From CAWEFA01 sp963851385 (GTDB taxonomy: Bacteria; Bacteroidota; Bacteroidia; Bacteroidales; DTGW01): a stretch of DNA of 64,000 bases. Location of the stretch: contig CAWKPE010000013.1 in assembly GCA_963851385.1 (NCBI GenBank), forward strand, positions 1 to 64,000, in the 5' to 3' direction. Shown piece by piece: positions 10,758 to 19,735 of this stretch. The notes beneath the pieces are model-generated. The model worked only from the letters and a program-made list of their open reading frames with translations, did not search any database and was not told the origin of the DNA. Position numbers and translations under genes: made by a program. Within the stretch, counting starts at the first letter, position 1. Each line of letters begins with the position of its first letter.

Positions 10758-12285
10758 ATTCCTGCTCGTCTGATTCTGGTTGGATTCCGACAGGGTAGAA
10801 GAACGTTCGATCCCCCTTTTCAACCATCTCCACCATATCCTGCTCAATTGCGTACTGTAGAATCTCTCTCGCGGTGGTACCCGAGATACCACACACTCCC
10901 TTGATCTTGTTGAGGGTCGGCTCATCCCCGGCTTTCACCAGCTTGGCAATTGCCTCGGCCACCAGAGCGGCCCTGTCCAACCGCTTCTTGTCCCGCTTGC
11001 TCTGGCGGACGTCACTACCATCACTGGTTCCGGGAGCAATATCCAACTCCCATTTTCTATCGGATTGGAGGCCCTCGTTGACGGTCAGGTGAAGATATTC
11101 ACTCCCGCCCTCCCTGCCCATAACGACGTGGAGCCGATGAATTCCATCGAACTCGTAGGCTTCACGTCGCTCAACAAAACATGCTGGCGCGACTCCGCCG
11201 CGCCCCACCGCCATACTCAGGTCGCCCAGGGTCGGCTTGGCGTATAGGGCACCTTTTCTGTTAAAATGGTGGCACAAGAGTAACGTCACCCCGGTCGCCT
11301 GACAGACCCGGCTAATCCCGGAGTAGGCCACGCCCATGTCCATTACGTTGGTGGCCGAGAGGTTGCTGCCAGCCGTCAAGCAGAGGTAAAGCGGATCAAC
11401 GAACAGAACACCTATCTCGCCCTTGACCAGCGCACGGCGCAGGCCGCCAAGTCGATGGCACTTGTCAGCCGGGGGAGGGTGAAGTCGAAATGGAGGAAGC
11501 CGAGACCTCGGCCCTTGAAATCCCCCTCGCCTTCATGATGGACGTTACTTGGTTGACGATCGCCGACCGCCCAGACTCACCGCTGTAATACAACACCTTG
11601 GCTTTGTGGGCTTTGTAGCGGCCCAGAAACTTGCCGCCGCTGGCAATGGAAACCGCCATATCCAAGCACATACTCGTTTTCATCACCTTCGCGGGTCCGC
11701 CGACGATACACGGTTGGTGCTTAAGCAGGACGTTCTCGACGGCCCAGTCCTGGGTGATGGTCGTGTCGAGCAGTTCGTCGATGGAGACCTGCGTCGAGGC
11801 GTTGACACCCGCGGATTGCGCAGATCATCGAAGGTACTGGAGGACGGTATAGTTGCCGTGTGTTGCTGCAGGCCGCGATGGCGTCATCTGAATACAATTT
11901 GCCAGTAGGCTTTGTACTGTAACCACGCCGTGAAGCTGGCACGGATGTGCGGGACTTCGCGTGGATTAGATGGACGATGGATGACCTGCTCGATTTCCTC
12001 GAAGGGGTCGGCCATCGTGATTTCCCGACTTACGGCGTTCCAAAGCGCCTCGCGGGTTGGGATTTGATCGTGTGTCGCGTAGTAGTCGCATAGGTACGCG
12101 AAAACGAGGCTTTCGATGCTCCCGACGCCGAAGTATTCGGGCTTTATCCGCGGAATCAGGTCGGCGGCTTCAACCGGAAAGTCGATCGAGAAGCCGATGA
12201 TCGCGGGTTCTAGCCCTTTCATCAGATCGACGGTGGGCTGGTCCCGGTCGTCCTGGTCTTCTAATAATGCTGCTGGGATTCCCAT
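10756..12285 (-). pseudogene. RepA-like/AAA_25 replicative helicase, three frameshifts
   Basis: Read from 12,285, the N-terminal part (to about 11,890) resembles the DnaB N-terminal helical domain (RIKPEYFGVGSIESLVFAYL). A second frame carries DELLDTTITQDWAVENVLL and Walker A GGPAKVMKTS (about 11,690), a third GVLFVDPLYL as Walker B (about 11,420), then LLLCHHFNRKG. The C-terminus is a winged-helix-like region (LNKIKGVCGISGTTAREIL) ending FFYPVGIQPESDEQE. The order DnaB_N, RecA-like ATPase and C-terminal winged helix fits helicases of phages and plasmids. Frame changes near 11,900, 11,800 and 11,480 break it. Its 3' end and trailing repeat were copied to 9,846-10,066. It would be the replication gene of the remnant element. 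Confidence 0.7.
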
Positions 12286-12665
12286 AGCCTGTCACGGCCT
12301 TTCGTAAAATGTAAAGCAACGCCTCCCGGCACCACAATAGGATACCGGGAGGCGGGCCGTGACAGTTCGGGTTGTTGGGGCAGCGCTGCGGTTGCGTGTC
12401 ACGGCCACTTCCCGCTGCCGACCTAACTTTGGCTGAACTGCACGGCGTTGATGGTCTAAATCCTGTTCTTCTAAAATGGGACGGGACGGTTTTATATGGG
12501 GGTCGTCCCATCGTCCCGGTCTAATCTCTTCCATCTCTGCACTTACTGCCCGCGATACCCCTGTTTTCGACGATCCCGCCCGCCGCGAACATGTTCGCGG
12601 GCTACGTTGTCGCCGCTTTGGCCGTCGTGTGCCCCACGAGCAGGGGTTGTTAGTAGCCGCGGTAA
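12286..12665. other. Gap with partial GGGAC repeat (copy D)
   Basis: No convincing gene. At 12,477-12,516 the sequence TGGGACGGGACGGTTTTATA with the following GTCGTCCCATCGTCCCG is a shortened member of the GGGAC palindrome family. An unrelated inverted pair, GCCTCCCGG (12,321) and CCGGGAGGC (12,345), makes a perfect 9-bp stem just upstream, in - strand sense, of the helicase start. Confidence 0.5.
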
Positions 12666-13274
12666 TCACATCAACAGGGGCGGTCTTGCGATGGCCTCCG
12701 TTTTCATATTGCGGTGGGCATGGTAGGCAGCCTCCTGACGGACATGCCGCTCGAACTGAGTTCGATGTGCCTTGTTCGCGGCTTCACGGTCGCTGATCGT
12801 GTACTGCCCGACGTCGAGACGTGGTTTGTTTGTACCAACGCACCAGCCATACTGGCTGAATTGGCCTATGAACCCGTCCGCGTTTGCACAGAAATACATG
12901 AACGTATGCCCGCATGTAGGGGAGTTCTTCGAGCCATTTGACCTGACCCTGCCAGCGTGAAAGCAGATGGCGTCGGCTGTCCGCGCTAACGACTGCCACC
13001 ACTTGGTATCGCATCTGCTGTTCGACATAAATATGGCTTGCTCGAAATCTGACGCCAGCAGCTTCGCAGCGAACAGGTTAATCCTGCGGTCATAGGGTGG
13101 GTTGATGAAAATGTTGCCGCCCCACGGCTGCAACTCACCATCAGCGGTATAGTACCGTGCGGCTTGGACGGTCTGCTGCGCGAGTTCATTGCTGGCCGGG
13201 TCAAGGTCGATCGAACCCATAACCCGGCGTGAGGATTCAATAAAACGCAAGGGAGTGTTCCAATCGGTTTTCAT
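12666..13274 (-). CDS. Phage-type DNA N-6-adenine methyltransferase (Dam family)
   Basis: The preferred start is the ATG at 13,274, 5-6 bases after AAGGTG; a GTG at 13,286 overlaps the upstream stop. The N-terminus (TDWNTPLRFIESSRRVMGSI, then DLDPAS) and the catalytic FINPPY motif place it in the phage Dam family (PF05869), which methylates adenine. NPPY is the catalytic loop and DLDPAS contributes to SAM binding. It is about 202 residues, a normal length. The C-terminal ~40 residues after GWCVGTNKPRLDVGQYTISD look like a basic tail. It sits in a same-strand run with a second methyltransferase and the helicase, as in phages and integrative elements, where such enzymes protect DNA from host restriction. 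Confidence 0.75.
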   Translation of the reverse strand: MKTDWNTPLRFIESSRRVMGSIDLDPASNELAQQTVQAARYYTADGELQPWGGNIFINPPYDRRINLFAAKLLASDFEQAIFMSNSRCDTKWWQSLARTADAICFHAGRVRSNGSKNSPTCGHTFMYFCANADGFIGQFSQYGWCVGTNKPRLDVGQYTISDREAANKAHRTQFERHVRQEAAYHAHRNMKTEAIARPPLLM

Positions 13275-13282
13275 AGTCACCT

Positions 13283-13761
13283 TCACATATCGGTGGCCGC
13301 GCTACGGATGCGGCCGCGCTTGTGCCTCACCCAAAATTCACAATGGCTGTTGCCGCAGCCGTTGCCGGGGGTGAAAACGTCAACCACGAAGCCCGTCGCC
13401 TTAAACTCACGCTCCAGCCAGGCGGCCAGTAGGCTCACTTCGGCCTTGATCGCGGTTGAATTTCTCCCCCGCTTCCAAGATCACGCAGATGGTGGCCGTA
13501 CTGCTTCCGCCAAGGAAACTTCGATAATCGGCCCAATACACCAGGGCACCCAAGTCGTCGGGCCGCGTCTTCGCAATGCCCACCAGGCCAGGGACACCAG
13601 AAACCATCACAAACCGCTGGACGCCGCTTGCCGTAGATTCCGCAGCCCTTACCGGGCATCGCGTGCCTGCAAAGGATGCCAACACCACCGCCACCAGCCT
13701 TGCGTGGGAAGGGTAGTCGGCAACAACTCACACAGCCCGAACAACTACGCTTCACCTTCAT
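13283..13761 (-). pseudogene. Cysteine-cluster (YkgJ-like) putative metal-chelating protein, frameshifted
   Basis: The start at 13,761 gives MKVKRSCSGCVSCCRLPFPR, then CRHAMPGKGCGIYG, RPAVCDGFWC. The CxxCxxCC, GCxIY and RPxxCxxFxC pattern is that of the YkgJ/UPF0153 cysteine-cluster family (PF03692). After about 13,600 another frame continues (VPGLVGIAKTRPDDLGALVY and GEKF), then after 13,440 a third (AEVSLLAAWLEREFKATGF) ending in WVRHKRGRIRSAATDM at 13,283. Two frame changes are therefore needed. The stop overlaps the possible GTG start of the Dam gene, so the two are likely translated together. Function of the family is poorly known. Confidence 0.6.
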
Positions 13762-14014
13762 GTTATCCCTTCATAAGTGACGCAGCCTGCATCAAAAAGA
13801 GCAGCGCACAGGAGGACAGGAGAGGGATGGGGCCGCGCCGCTGTAGTGAACTACGAGTTCACCAGGGTACTTCCAACACTCCCCCACCCCTGTTAGTTAT
13901 GCTTTTTCAGAGCGGCATCTACCGCCGCCATGTTCGTGTGCCACAACTTCCGCGGCGTCAACGCCCGTTCCGGCACCGCTCCGCCAGCCACTTGGCCGCC
14001 GCCTTTCGCTGGAT
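13762..14014 (-). other. Possible short broken gene
   Basis: On the - strand two frames give a plausible small basic peptide (KAAAKWLAERCRNG, then ALTPRKLWHTNMAAVDAALKK) ending near 13,895. It needs one frame change and has no clear start, so support is weak. The rest of the gap shows nothing recognisable. Confidence 0.25.
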
Positions 14015-14748
14015 TTAGTAATTGGTCGTGTCCCATCGCACCATCGGCGTTTTGTCCTTCTCGAACGTGACCAGATAGTACCTACCCCACCACCCCTTGA
14101 TCGAATGAACGACAATCCTGGTGACGTGCCAGCCGATGTCGCTCCACCGCTGAAGGCGGCACGGGGTAAGTGCTGCGAACGACTTGCTGTTGATTAGGAA
14201 AATGATCCGCCTGTCGGCCAACGCCATGGAATGCTCCAAAAACGGCACGACCATATTCACCCTCTTCCCGTCAACCTCTTCACGGAAAGGCGGATTGCTG
14301 ATGATCGTGCTACAGCACCCGTATGGGCGAAAAAGTCGCGGCCGTCAAGGATTTCGCACCAATCCCGCACAACGTTAGGGGGCAAGCTGTCGTAGAAGTT
14401 GCCGCTGCCGCGCGCGGGCTCCAACACCGTCTCGCCATCGGCCCAGGTGAATGATTGGATGATCTGGCGGCACAACGCAACGGGCGTCGGGGGATTGTGC
14501 TTTGGATCGGGCCTGCTCATCATGTCTTGCCAGCGGTATTCGTGCTTGAGAGGATCGCGGCTGACCAATGAGGCAAGTTGGCAATCGGGCGGCGCGGCTT
14601 TGAGGACCTCCTCGGGGCTTAAGTTGTATCCGGCCCGTCGTTCCTCGATAGCCAAGATTCTCAAGAAGAGCTTGATCTTATCGGCGGGCGGAAGCGGGCG
14701 CCCGGCCTTGGCCCAAGATACCAAAAGGTTGCGGTGGGATGGTTTCAT
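14015..14748 (-). pseudogene. Class I SAM-dependent DNA methyltransferase, one frameshift
   Basis: From the ATG at 14,748 the protein begins MKPSHRNLLVSWAKAGRPLP, with an N-terminal helical part. GETVLEPARGSGNF (about 14,420) is the SAM-binding motif I, then EILDGRDFF. Near 14,320 the frame changes and STIISNPPFREE supplies the NPPF catalytic motif, followed by VVPFLEHSMALADRRIIFLI and a C-terminal end at 14,015. The motif order matches N6-adenine methyltransferases of phages and mobile elements. Total about 244 residues. As written, the protein would stop before the catalytic motif. It is one of two methyltransferases in this - strand run. Confidence 0.7.
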
Positions 14749-14800
14749 GTCAGGCGAAGTCCCTCTTGCCGCCGCATTTTGTTCCTCGCAATCTGTGCGT

Positions 14801-14989
14801 CTATCCGTTCTCTGTAACTTGTTTCACGGAAATAGCGTCAACCGACAATCGCTTGTACTCGGTCTCGTCAACGGGCTCACCAGCCAGCCGTCGCAAGTCC
14901 ATCAAATTCATCCGGCAGCGACACCAACTGCCACCCCGCTCAATTTGCTCGATAATTCGCAGCAGTTCAAGTCGCTCGTCAGGTGTCAT
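14801..14989 (-). CDS. Small hypothetical protein of the mobile element
   Basis: The ATG at 14,989 is preferred over upstream ATGs because GAGGGAG lies five bases before it. The 62-residue product (MTPDERLELLRIIEQIERGG onward) is helical, with a WCRCRMN patch in the middle. No family is recognised. It shares strand and spacing with its neighbours, consistent with a run of small accessory genes in a phage-like operon. Confidence 0.5.
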   Translation of the reverse strand: MTPDERLELLRIIEQIERGGSWCRCRMNLMDLRRLAGEPVDETEYKRLSVDAISVKQVTENG

Positions 14990-15152
14990 TTCTCCCTCAA
15001 GTGGCATGGTTAGGAATCGCACCTAATGGCATGAAAATTCGACTGAACATGCCTGCCTGTGGCCCATGCCAAAAATCGCGGGGCGCGGTGGTCCGGTCAG
15101 GAGGTGGGGCCCGCACCGCACGACGCCACGAGTGCCGCTTGGTAATCCCCCA

Positions 15153-15380
15153 CTACCTGGTCATGCTCGCTTCCGCCGCCAAAATGGCCGCCGCGAGCCG
15201 AGCCTTCCGATGCTCCCAGCTTTCACCGGCCATGTCGGAGCGGTCGAGGGCGAGGCGGATTTCTTCGGCCTCCCGCCGCGCCGCGAGTTTTCTATCTCGC
15301 TCCTCTCGCAGTGTGCGAACTTGCAATGCCACCTCTGCCCGTTCGGTAGCGGTCAGTCCCTTCAACGCTTCATCTTCCAC
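15153..15380 (-). CDS. Small coiled-coil hypothetical protein
   Basis: The start is a GTG at 15,380, with GAGGAG about eight bases upstream. The 75-residue product is rich in Glu, Arg and Ala (LTATERAEVALQVRTLREER) and should form one or two long helices. No family is recognised. Same strand as the neighbouring element genes, and the good ribosome binding site makes it credible. Confidence 0.5.
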   Translation of the reverse strand: MEDEALKGLTATERAEVALQVRTLREERDRKLAARREAEEIRLALDRSDMAGESWEHRKARLAAAILAAEASMTR

Positions 15381-15492
15381 GATAAAATCTCCTCGTTAGT
15401 TAGGATTAGTTGCCACAGTACGCCGCCAGATGTTGGCCATTTGGACGCGGCCCGTAAATTTGGCCGCGCAGCCCTATGCCGGCGCTTGCGAG

Positions 15493-15837
15493 TTAGTTCT
15501 GACTGGCCTCCTCGCGTGCCCTGCCGAAGTCCGCCACGGCGGCTTCACCAACTGCCTCGGCCTTGCGAAGCGTCACAGATAGATGGTGGACCAAATCACC
15601 CACCAGCGTGCCATTGGTCGCGTCCAAAAACGCATCGGCCTCGGCCAACGATGGCAACGTGCCTTGCAGCAGTTGCAGCACCGTAAGCGTCAGCTTCGCA
15701 GTGCGATTAAACATGGCCTCGCGGCACAGGTCACCAGCACAGGAACAAAGGGCTTCATTGCACACATCGTTACACTCATGCGAGAGTGCAACGACTTGGA
15801 CGCGGAGCGCGGCCTCATTTTCGACTGGCTTCATCAT
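15493..15837 (-). CDS. Hypothetical helical protein of the mobile element
   Basis: ATG at 15,837 (a second ATG follows at once), preceded by AGAGGTG. The product is 114 residues, helical, with a CNDVCNEALCSCAG cluster near residues 22-35 that holds four Cys and could bind metal. No family is recognised. It is not needed for any standard pathway and is probably an accessory gene of the element. Confidence 0.5.
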   Translation of the reverse strand: MMKPVENEAALRVQVVALSHECNDVCNEALCSCAGDLCREAMFNRTAKLTLTVLQLLQGTLPSLAEADAFLDATNGTLVGDLVHHLSVTLRKAEAVGEAAVADFGRAREEASQN

Positions 15838-15937
15838 GTAAACACCTCTGGGTTAGGGAAAGGAAACGTAAAAGTTGTAGGAGAAAGGTGCCGCCGTCGG
15901 CCATGATGGCCGACGGCGGCACCGGGAAAATGGGGAA

Positions 15938-16303
15938 CTAGTAGTAGAGGTCGCCGCAGCTTGTGCGGGCGTCCGTCAACTTCGCCAAAACCAGCGGCAG
16001 CGAGTTGACCGCGAGCGCGTGCGTCAGCGGCGTCCCAAGGCCAACGATCGCGGGGCTGTCCTCGCCATTGGCCTCGCACAATTCCCAAATCGCCGCGTGG
16101 TAGCCCATCTCGGCCGCGATTTCGAGCAGCCGAGCGACAGCCCGCTGGCGTTCGATGGTCATCTCGACGCCAACGGCGACGATTTCTTGGTAGATGTCGG
16201 CGGCTTTCCGCACGGCCTCATTGACCGCACGCGAAAACTCATCACCATCATCTTCGAGGAAAAGGACACTCTTGGGATCAGACAGTCGGGATAAAACAGA
16301 CAT
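15938..16303 (-). CDS. Hypothetical protein, first gene of the element's minus-strand run
   Basis: ATG at 16,303; 121 residues, mostly helical (VNEAVRKAADIYQEIVAVGV, RLLEIAAEMGYHAAIWELC). No family is recognised. It is the most upstream gene of the - strand run that ends with the helicase, and it lies divergent from the RHH-like gene at 16,522, so the 218-base space between them should hold promoters for both directions. Confidence 0.5.
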   Translation of the reverse strand: MSVLSRLSDPKSVLFLEDDGDEFSRAVNEAVRKAADIYQEIVAVGVEMTIERQRAVARLLEIAAEMGYHAAIWELCEANGEDSPAIVGLGTPLTHALAVNSLPLVLAKLTDARTSCGDLYY

Positions 16304-16521
16304 AACAACGTACCCCGCCGGGAAATCACCCGGCCTCTAGGGCAGTGGTCTTCGCACAGTTGGCAAAATGCCTAAACTCGGAGGTGAAGGCCGCTGCATG
16401 GTACAGCACGCCTCCGGTCCATCAGGGCCAAAGGTGCCGCCTGATGTACCGTAGATGTGCTAGGACTGACAGCTAATGTATCACACCAATGGTGGGCCGC
16501 AAGGCCAAACAGGAGAAAATA

Positions 16522-16956
16522 ATGGCAACGCCCTCAGTTCTTGTGCGGGTGGCCTTGGAGAAAGAGCTTGTGGACCAGGCAAAACACGCCTGCGGCGAGG
16601 ACTTCCGCGGCATCCTGGACTCGGCCAGAAAAAAGGGCCTACTCAAGCAGATCGAACAACATCTTTTGGCCGCCGGCCTCATCGCTGCCGAGAAGAAGGG
16701 CGAGGAGAAAGAAGGGGATGAAAAGGCAAAAAAGGCGAAGAAGCGAACGCGGGCGGGTGTCAAGTACCGCGTTCGGGCGATGTCACCGGAAACACTAGAG
16801 GAGCTGGATCAAATCCGCCAGCACACCGGCATCGACCGCAACACCCTGATTAGGGCGGCACTCGTCCTGTCAGGGAGCCAACCACCAGAAGAGGCGGCAT
16901 CACCTGAATCGCCCCTCGTCGTGCCGAGTCCGGCCGAACCATCCCGCCCTGGTTAG
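16522..16956 (+). CDS. Putative ribbon-helix-helix DNA-binding protein
   Basis: The ATG at 16,522 has AGGAG seven bases upstream, which decides it over an in-frame GTG-type start at 16,489. The 144-residue product has a helical N-terminal part, a Lys/Glu-rich middle (EKKGEEKEGDEKAKKAKKR), and a C-terminal segment, VRAMSPETLEELDQIRQHTG with IDRNTLIRAALVL. This has the strand-helix-helix spacing of ribbon-helix-helix regulators. It ends in a Pro/Ser-rich tail. Being divergent from the element's main gene run, it may regulate that run or replication; this is inference. Confidence 0.5.
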   Translation: MATPSVLVRVALEKELVDQAKHACGEDFRGILDSARKKGLLKQIEQHLLAAGLIAAEKKGEEKEGDEKAKKAKKRTRAGVKYRVRAMSPETLEELDQIRQHTGIDRNTLIRAALVLSGSQPPEEAASPESPLVVPSPAEPSRPG

Positions 16957-17250
16957 CGACCTTTTCCCTTGCCCTTCTTTGCGTCTTCGCCCCAGACGGC
17001 CCGTCAGCCGTCCTGGCCTGCCAGAACGCGAGAGCGACCCCAAGGAAACGGCCGCTTTGCCTGCCTCGTCGGTTCTACTCTACGGATAAGAGTTAAGGGC
17101 ATAGAGTGGAAGTCGTCAGTCAGCCGGGCGACTATTCCAACAGCCAACTCGTCGCGCCGTTGCCAGCGCCGTTGCTACGATTTTGCCCCCGTGGTGACGT
17201 TTTGGTGTCATTTCATGTCGCACCTTCTGTCCCCCCGCTTGGTCCAGATG

Positions 17251-17280
17251 AGCCCGTAAGTGCCGTTCTTTACGGGCTTT
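17251..17280 (+). terminator. Hairpin, possible terminator
   Basis: AGCCCGTAA (17,251-17,259) and TTACGGGCT (17,270-17,278) form a perfect 9-bp stem with a 10-base loop, followed by TTTG. The U-tract is short, so termination would be weak. It is about 295 bases downstream of the RHH-like gene. Confidence 0.45.
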
Positions 17281-17351
17281 GTGGCATTCCGTACCATCCG
17301 GTGCTTTGCTCTGTCAAACCCCTCCGCAGGCGAAGCCAGAGTAGCCATTTA

Positions 17352-17376
17352 GCAGGTTCGATTCCTGCCGGGCGCA
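17352..17376 (+). other. tRNA 3'-end fragment, candidate attachment site
   Basis: GCAGG-TTCGATT-CCTGC is a perfect T-arm, followed by CGGGCGC and A, which would be the 3' half of an acceptor stem and discriminator base, as in tRNAs starting GCGCCCG (for example tRNA-Arg). The upstream ~60 bases do not fold as the rest of a tRNA and no GCGCCCG is present. A 3'-end-only tRNA piece is the usual trace of integration by a tyrosine recombinase. It lies at the right border of the 9.8-17.4 kb accessory region. Confidence 0.5.
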
Positions 17377-17658
17377 CTTTCGCATCCGGTCGCACTACGT
17401 CGCACCTCTTCGCTTAACCGGGATTATTCATAAGATTGGCGGCTGACCCGTGGGTTGGTGGCGAGGGGCAAGTGTGAGTGGGGCATTTCGGCGGCACGGC
17501 GGACAGCGGACACAAGCGAGGGAACAACGGGGTCGGGAGTCTTTGATTTTGCCCGATTATCACGGCGCAACGGTTTCCGGCTCCGGCTGCGAGACTGGTT
17601 CGCCCGTGGTCCAGGCGTAGAGGAGATCCGGACAGAAATCGGCGCCGGTGGGAGCGTA

Positions 17659-17970
17659 ATGCGGAGCGAAGCCCAGAACATGGCCAAGCGGTTTCGTGAA
17701 CATGGCGACGCCTATTTCACCTTCCTGGATACGCCGGGCATCGAACCGACCAACAACGGACCAGAGCGTCCGATGCGTTTCCTTGCCATCGACCGCAAGA
17801 TCACACAAGGCACGTGCGGCGAAGCCGGACGCCGTTGGTGCGAGTGCATCGGGACGGTGTTGGCCACCTGCGTCCAACAAGGCCGCTCTGCCCTTGATTT
17901 CCTCCACCGCTCGATCCTCGCCTACTTCACCGACCAACCCTTCCTCTCCCTCCTGCCTCTACCTCCGTGA
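17659..17970 (+). mobile_element. IS66-type transposase, C-terminal fragment
   Basis: From about 17,659 the frame codes SEAQNMAKRFREHGDAYFTF, then the hallmark IEPTNNGPERPMRFLAIDRK with ITQGTCGEAG, and ends DFLHRSILAYFTDQPFLSLL. This is the end of the IS66 TnpC catalytic domain, including the glutamate of the NNxxER motif. The preceding frame back to 17,455 does not look like IS66. Only the last ~100 residues are present, so it cannot be active. It is a relic next to the tRNA fragment. Confidence 0.75.
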
Positions 17971-18008
17971 CCGGATACAAGGTATGGGCTGGCCGGTGTA
18001 GTGGCCAA

Positions 18009-18781
18009 TCATCGCTCCACCGGCATGGGGCCGGGTGGAGATGAGGTGGAGTTGGTACGCACGCTCTTCCCCAGCGGCACCCACGCCGTTCGATGTTCCT
18101 CTGCCCGATCTTGCGCGTGCCGGAGGCGGCCCAGGATTCGGCTTCGGCGGTCAAACGGTTCAGCAGCCGCTCGATCTTCTGGCGAAAATGTTCCAGTCCG
18201 TCGCGGTCCAGGTCGGGCGGGACGAAGATTTCGCCGCTGACCACGGCCCTGGCGCGCGAGTGAGGACGCGGAACGGCGAACTGGTCCCAGGCGCTTCGCA
18301 CCCGCCAAGGGCGATCGTATCCGAAGCCCATCACCACCAGCGGCAGGCCGAGTTTCGAGGCCAAGTAGACGCAGCCGGGGGCCAACCGCCGGCGCGGGCC
18401 GCGCGGGCCGTCGGGCGTGATCGTCAGGTGCATGTCGCGGCTCTTGGCCAGCAACTCGCGCATCGCCGCCACGCCGCCGCGATTGGTCGAGCCGCGCACG
18501 AACTCGAAACCCAAGTGATGCGCCGCGTAGGAGAGGATTTCCGCGTCGCGGTGACGGCTCAGCAGCATCGCCAGGTTGCAGTGCCCGCGCAGATACAGCG
18601 GAAAAAGGATGTATTCGTGCCAGAAGATGTAGATTTTCTGCCCGCGGCATTCGGGAAAGACCGGGTCGATCGCCGGATCGTCGTAGACGACCTTGTAGTC
18701 GAGCGTGCTCATCCACCACCGCACGGCCGCCGAGCCCAACAGGCCGCCGAGTTTGTTCAGAAAGGGGCTTTCGATCTTCAT
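18009..18781 (-). CDS. DUF374 lysophospholipid acyltransferase-like protein
   Basis: The ATG at 18,781 opens MKIESPFLNKLGGLLGSAAV. IYIFWHEYILFPLYLRG carries a WH-E variant of the acyltransferase HxxxxD motif, RGSTNRGGVAAMRELL is the second block, and TITPDGPRGPRRRLAPG the third. These three blocks in this order are typical of the DUF374 family (PF04028), thought to acylate a lipid A-like or lysophospholipid acceptor at the inner membrane. About 215 residues are well supported. The C-terminus is uncertain: one frame stops at 18,009 (GKSVRTNSTSSPPGPMPVER), while the frame of the motifs runs to 17,927 into the IS66 relic, so a small frame change near 18,100 is possible. dapF lies upstream on the same strand. 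Confidence 0.75.
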
Positions 18782-18885
18782 GGTGAGCAGTGGGCAGTCG
18801 GACAGTGGAGCAGTGGGCAGTGCGAATGCCGCAAGCGGTCGGCTCGCATCAACGATCTGCAACTCATCATCTCATCATTCACTCT

Positions 18886-19735
18886 TCATCTCCACTCCCC
18901 GCAAAACACTTCCACCGCCTCGCCGGTCATGTAGACGTGGTTGTCGTCGGCCCACTCCAGCTCCAGGTCGCCGCCGGGCAGATGGACCAGGACCTTGCGT
19001 TCGGTCCGTCCGGTCAGGACGCCGGCGACGCAGACCGCACAGGCGCCGGTGCCGCAGGCGAGGGTTTCGCCGGCGCCGCGCTCCCACACGCGCATCCGCA
19101 CTTCGCTCGGCGAGATGCACCTCGACGAACTCGGCGTTGACCCGCTTGGGAAAGTGGCGATCGATCTCCACCGCGGCCCGAACGATAGCACCCAGTCGTC
19201 GTTCAACTCTTCGACGAACGTGACGCAGTGCGGATTGCCCATCGACACGCAAGTCACCAGGAAGCTGTCTTCGCGCGAGGCTCCAAGACGACGTTGGCCG
19301 CCGGGCCGCCGGCGACGGCCGGATTGCCGGGCAGCGTCGTGGGAACTCGCGGCGGTTCGAGGATCGGCTCGCCCATGTCGACCCGCACGCGGCGGACCTT
19401 CTCGTCGGCGATTTCCAGTTCCAAGCTCAGCACGCCGCGGCCGGTCTCGATCCGCAGCGTCTGGTTGCGGCACAAGCCGTGGTCGTAGACGTACTTGGCC
19501 ACGCAGCGGACGCCGTTGCCGCACATTTCCGCCTCCGAGCCGTCGGCGTTGAACATCCGCATGCGGGCGTCGGCCACGTGCTCGGGCAGATCAGGATCAG
19601 GCCGTCGCCGCCGATGCCGAAATGCCGGTCGGAGACCCGCCGGGCCAGTTCGGCCGGATCGTCGGGCAGCGGCTCGTCGAAGCAGTTGACGTACACGTAG
19701 TCGTTGCCCGCCCCTTGCATCTTGGTGAATCGCAT
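18886..19735 (-). pseudogene. dapF: Diaminopimelate epimerase, three frameshifts
   Basis: The enzyme interconverts LL- and meso-diaminopimelate in lysine and peptidoglycan synthesis. From the ATG at 19,735 the sequence reads MRFTKMQGAGNDYVYVNCFD and RHFGIGGDGLILI. After a change near 19,590 it reads MFNADGSEAEMCGNGVRCVA, with the first catalytic Cys in GNGVRC. After another near 19,275, CVSMGNPHCVTFV. After a further shift near 19,170-19,090, GETLACGTGACAVCVAGVLT, with the second catalytic Cys in GTGAC. Both Cys are present and the total of about 283 codons is the usual length, so only frame is lost. Sequence error is the simplest explanation for an essential gene. Confidence 0.85.

Larger units (their letters stand above)
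16957..17658. other. Element border region without a clear gene
   Basis: No supported coding gene in about 700 bases. It holds the hairpin at 17,251-17,280 and the tRNA 3'-end fragment at 17,352-17,376. No integrase or resolvase gene could be recognised here or elsewhere in the element. Confidence 0.5.

Noticed and set aside
17300..17376. Complete tRNA gene
   Set aside because: Only the T-arm and acceptor 3' strand are present; no matching GCGCCCG 5' strand, D-arm or anticodon arm can be built.
10067..17658. Whole region as one insertion into a single IS66 transposase gene
   Set aside because: The two IS66 fragments are on opposite strands, so a single simple insertion cannot explain them.
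18035..18934. 299-residue open frame on the plus strand opposite the acyltransferase
   Set aside because: The minus strand carries the acyltransferase motifs; the plus-strand sequence is low-complexity and without known features.
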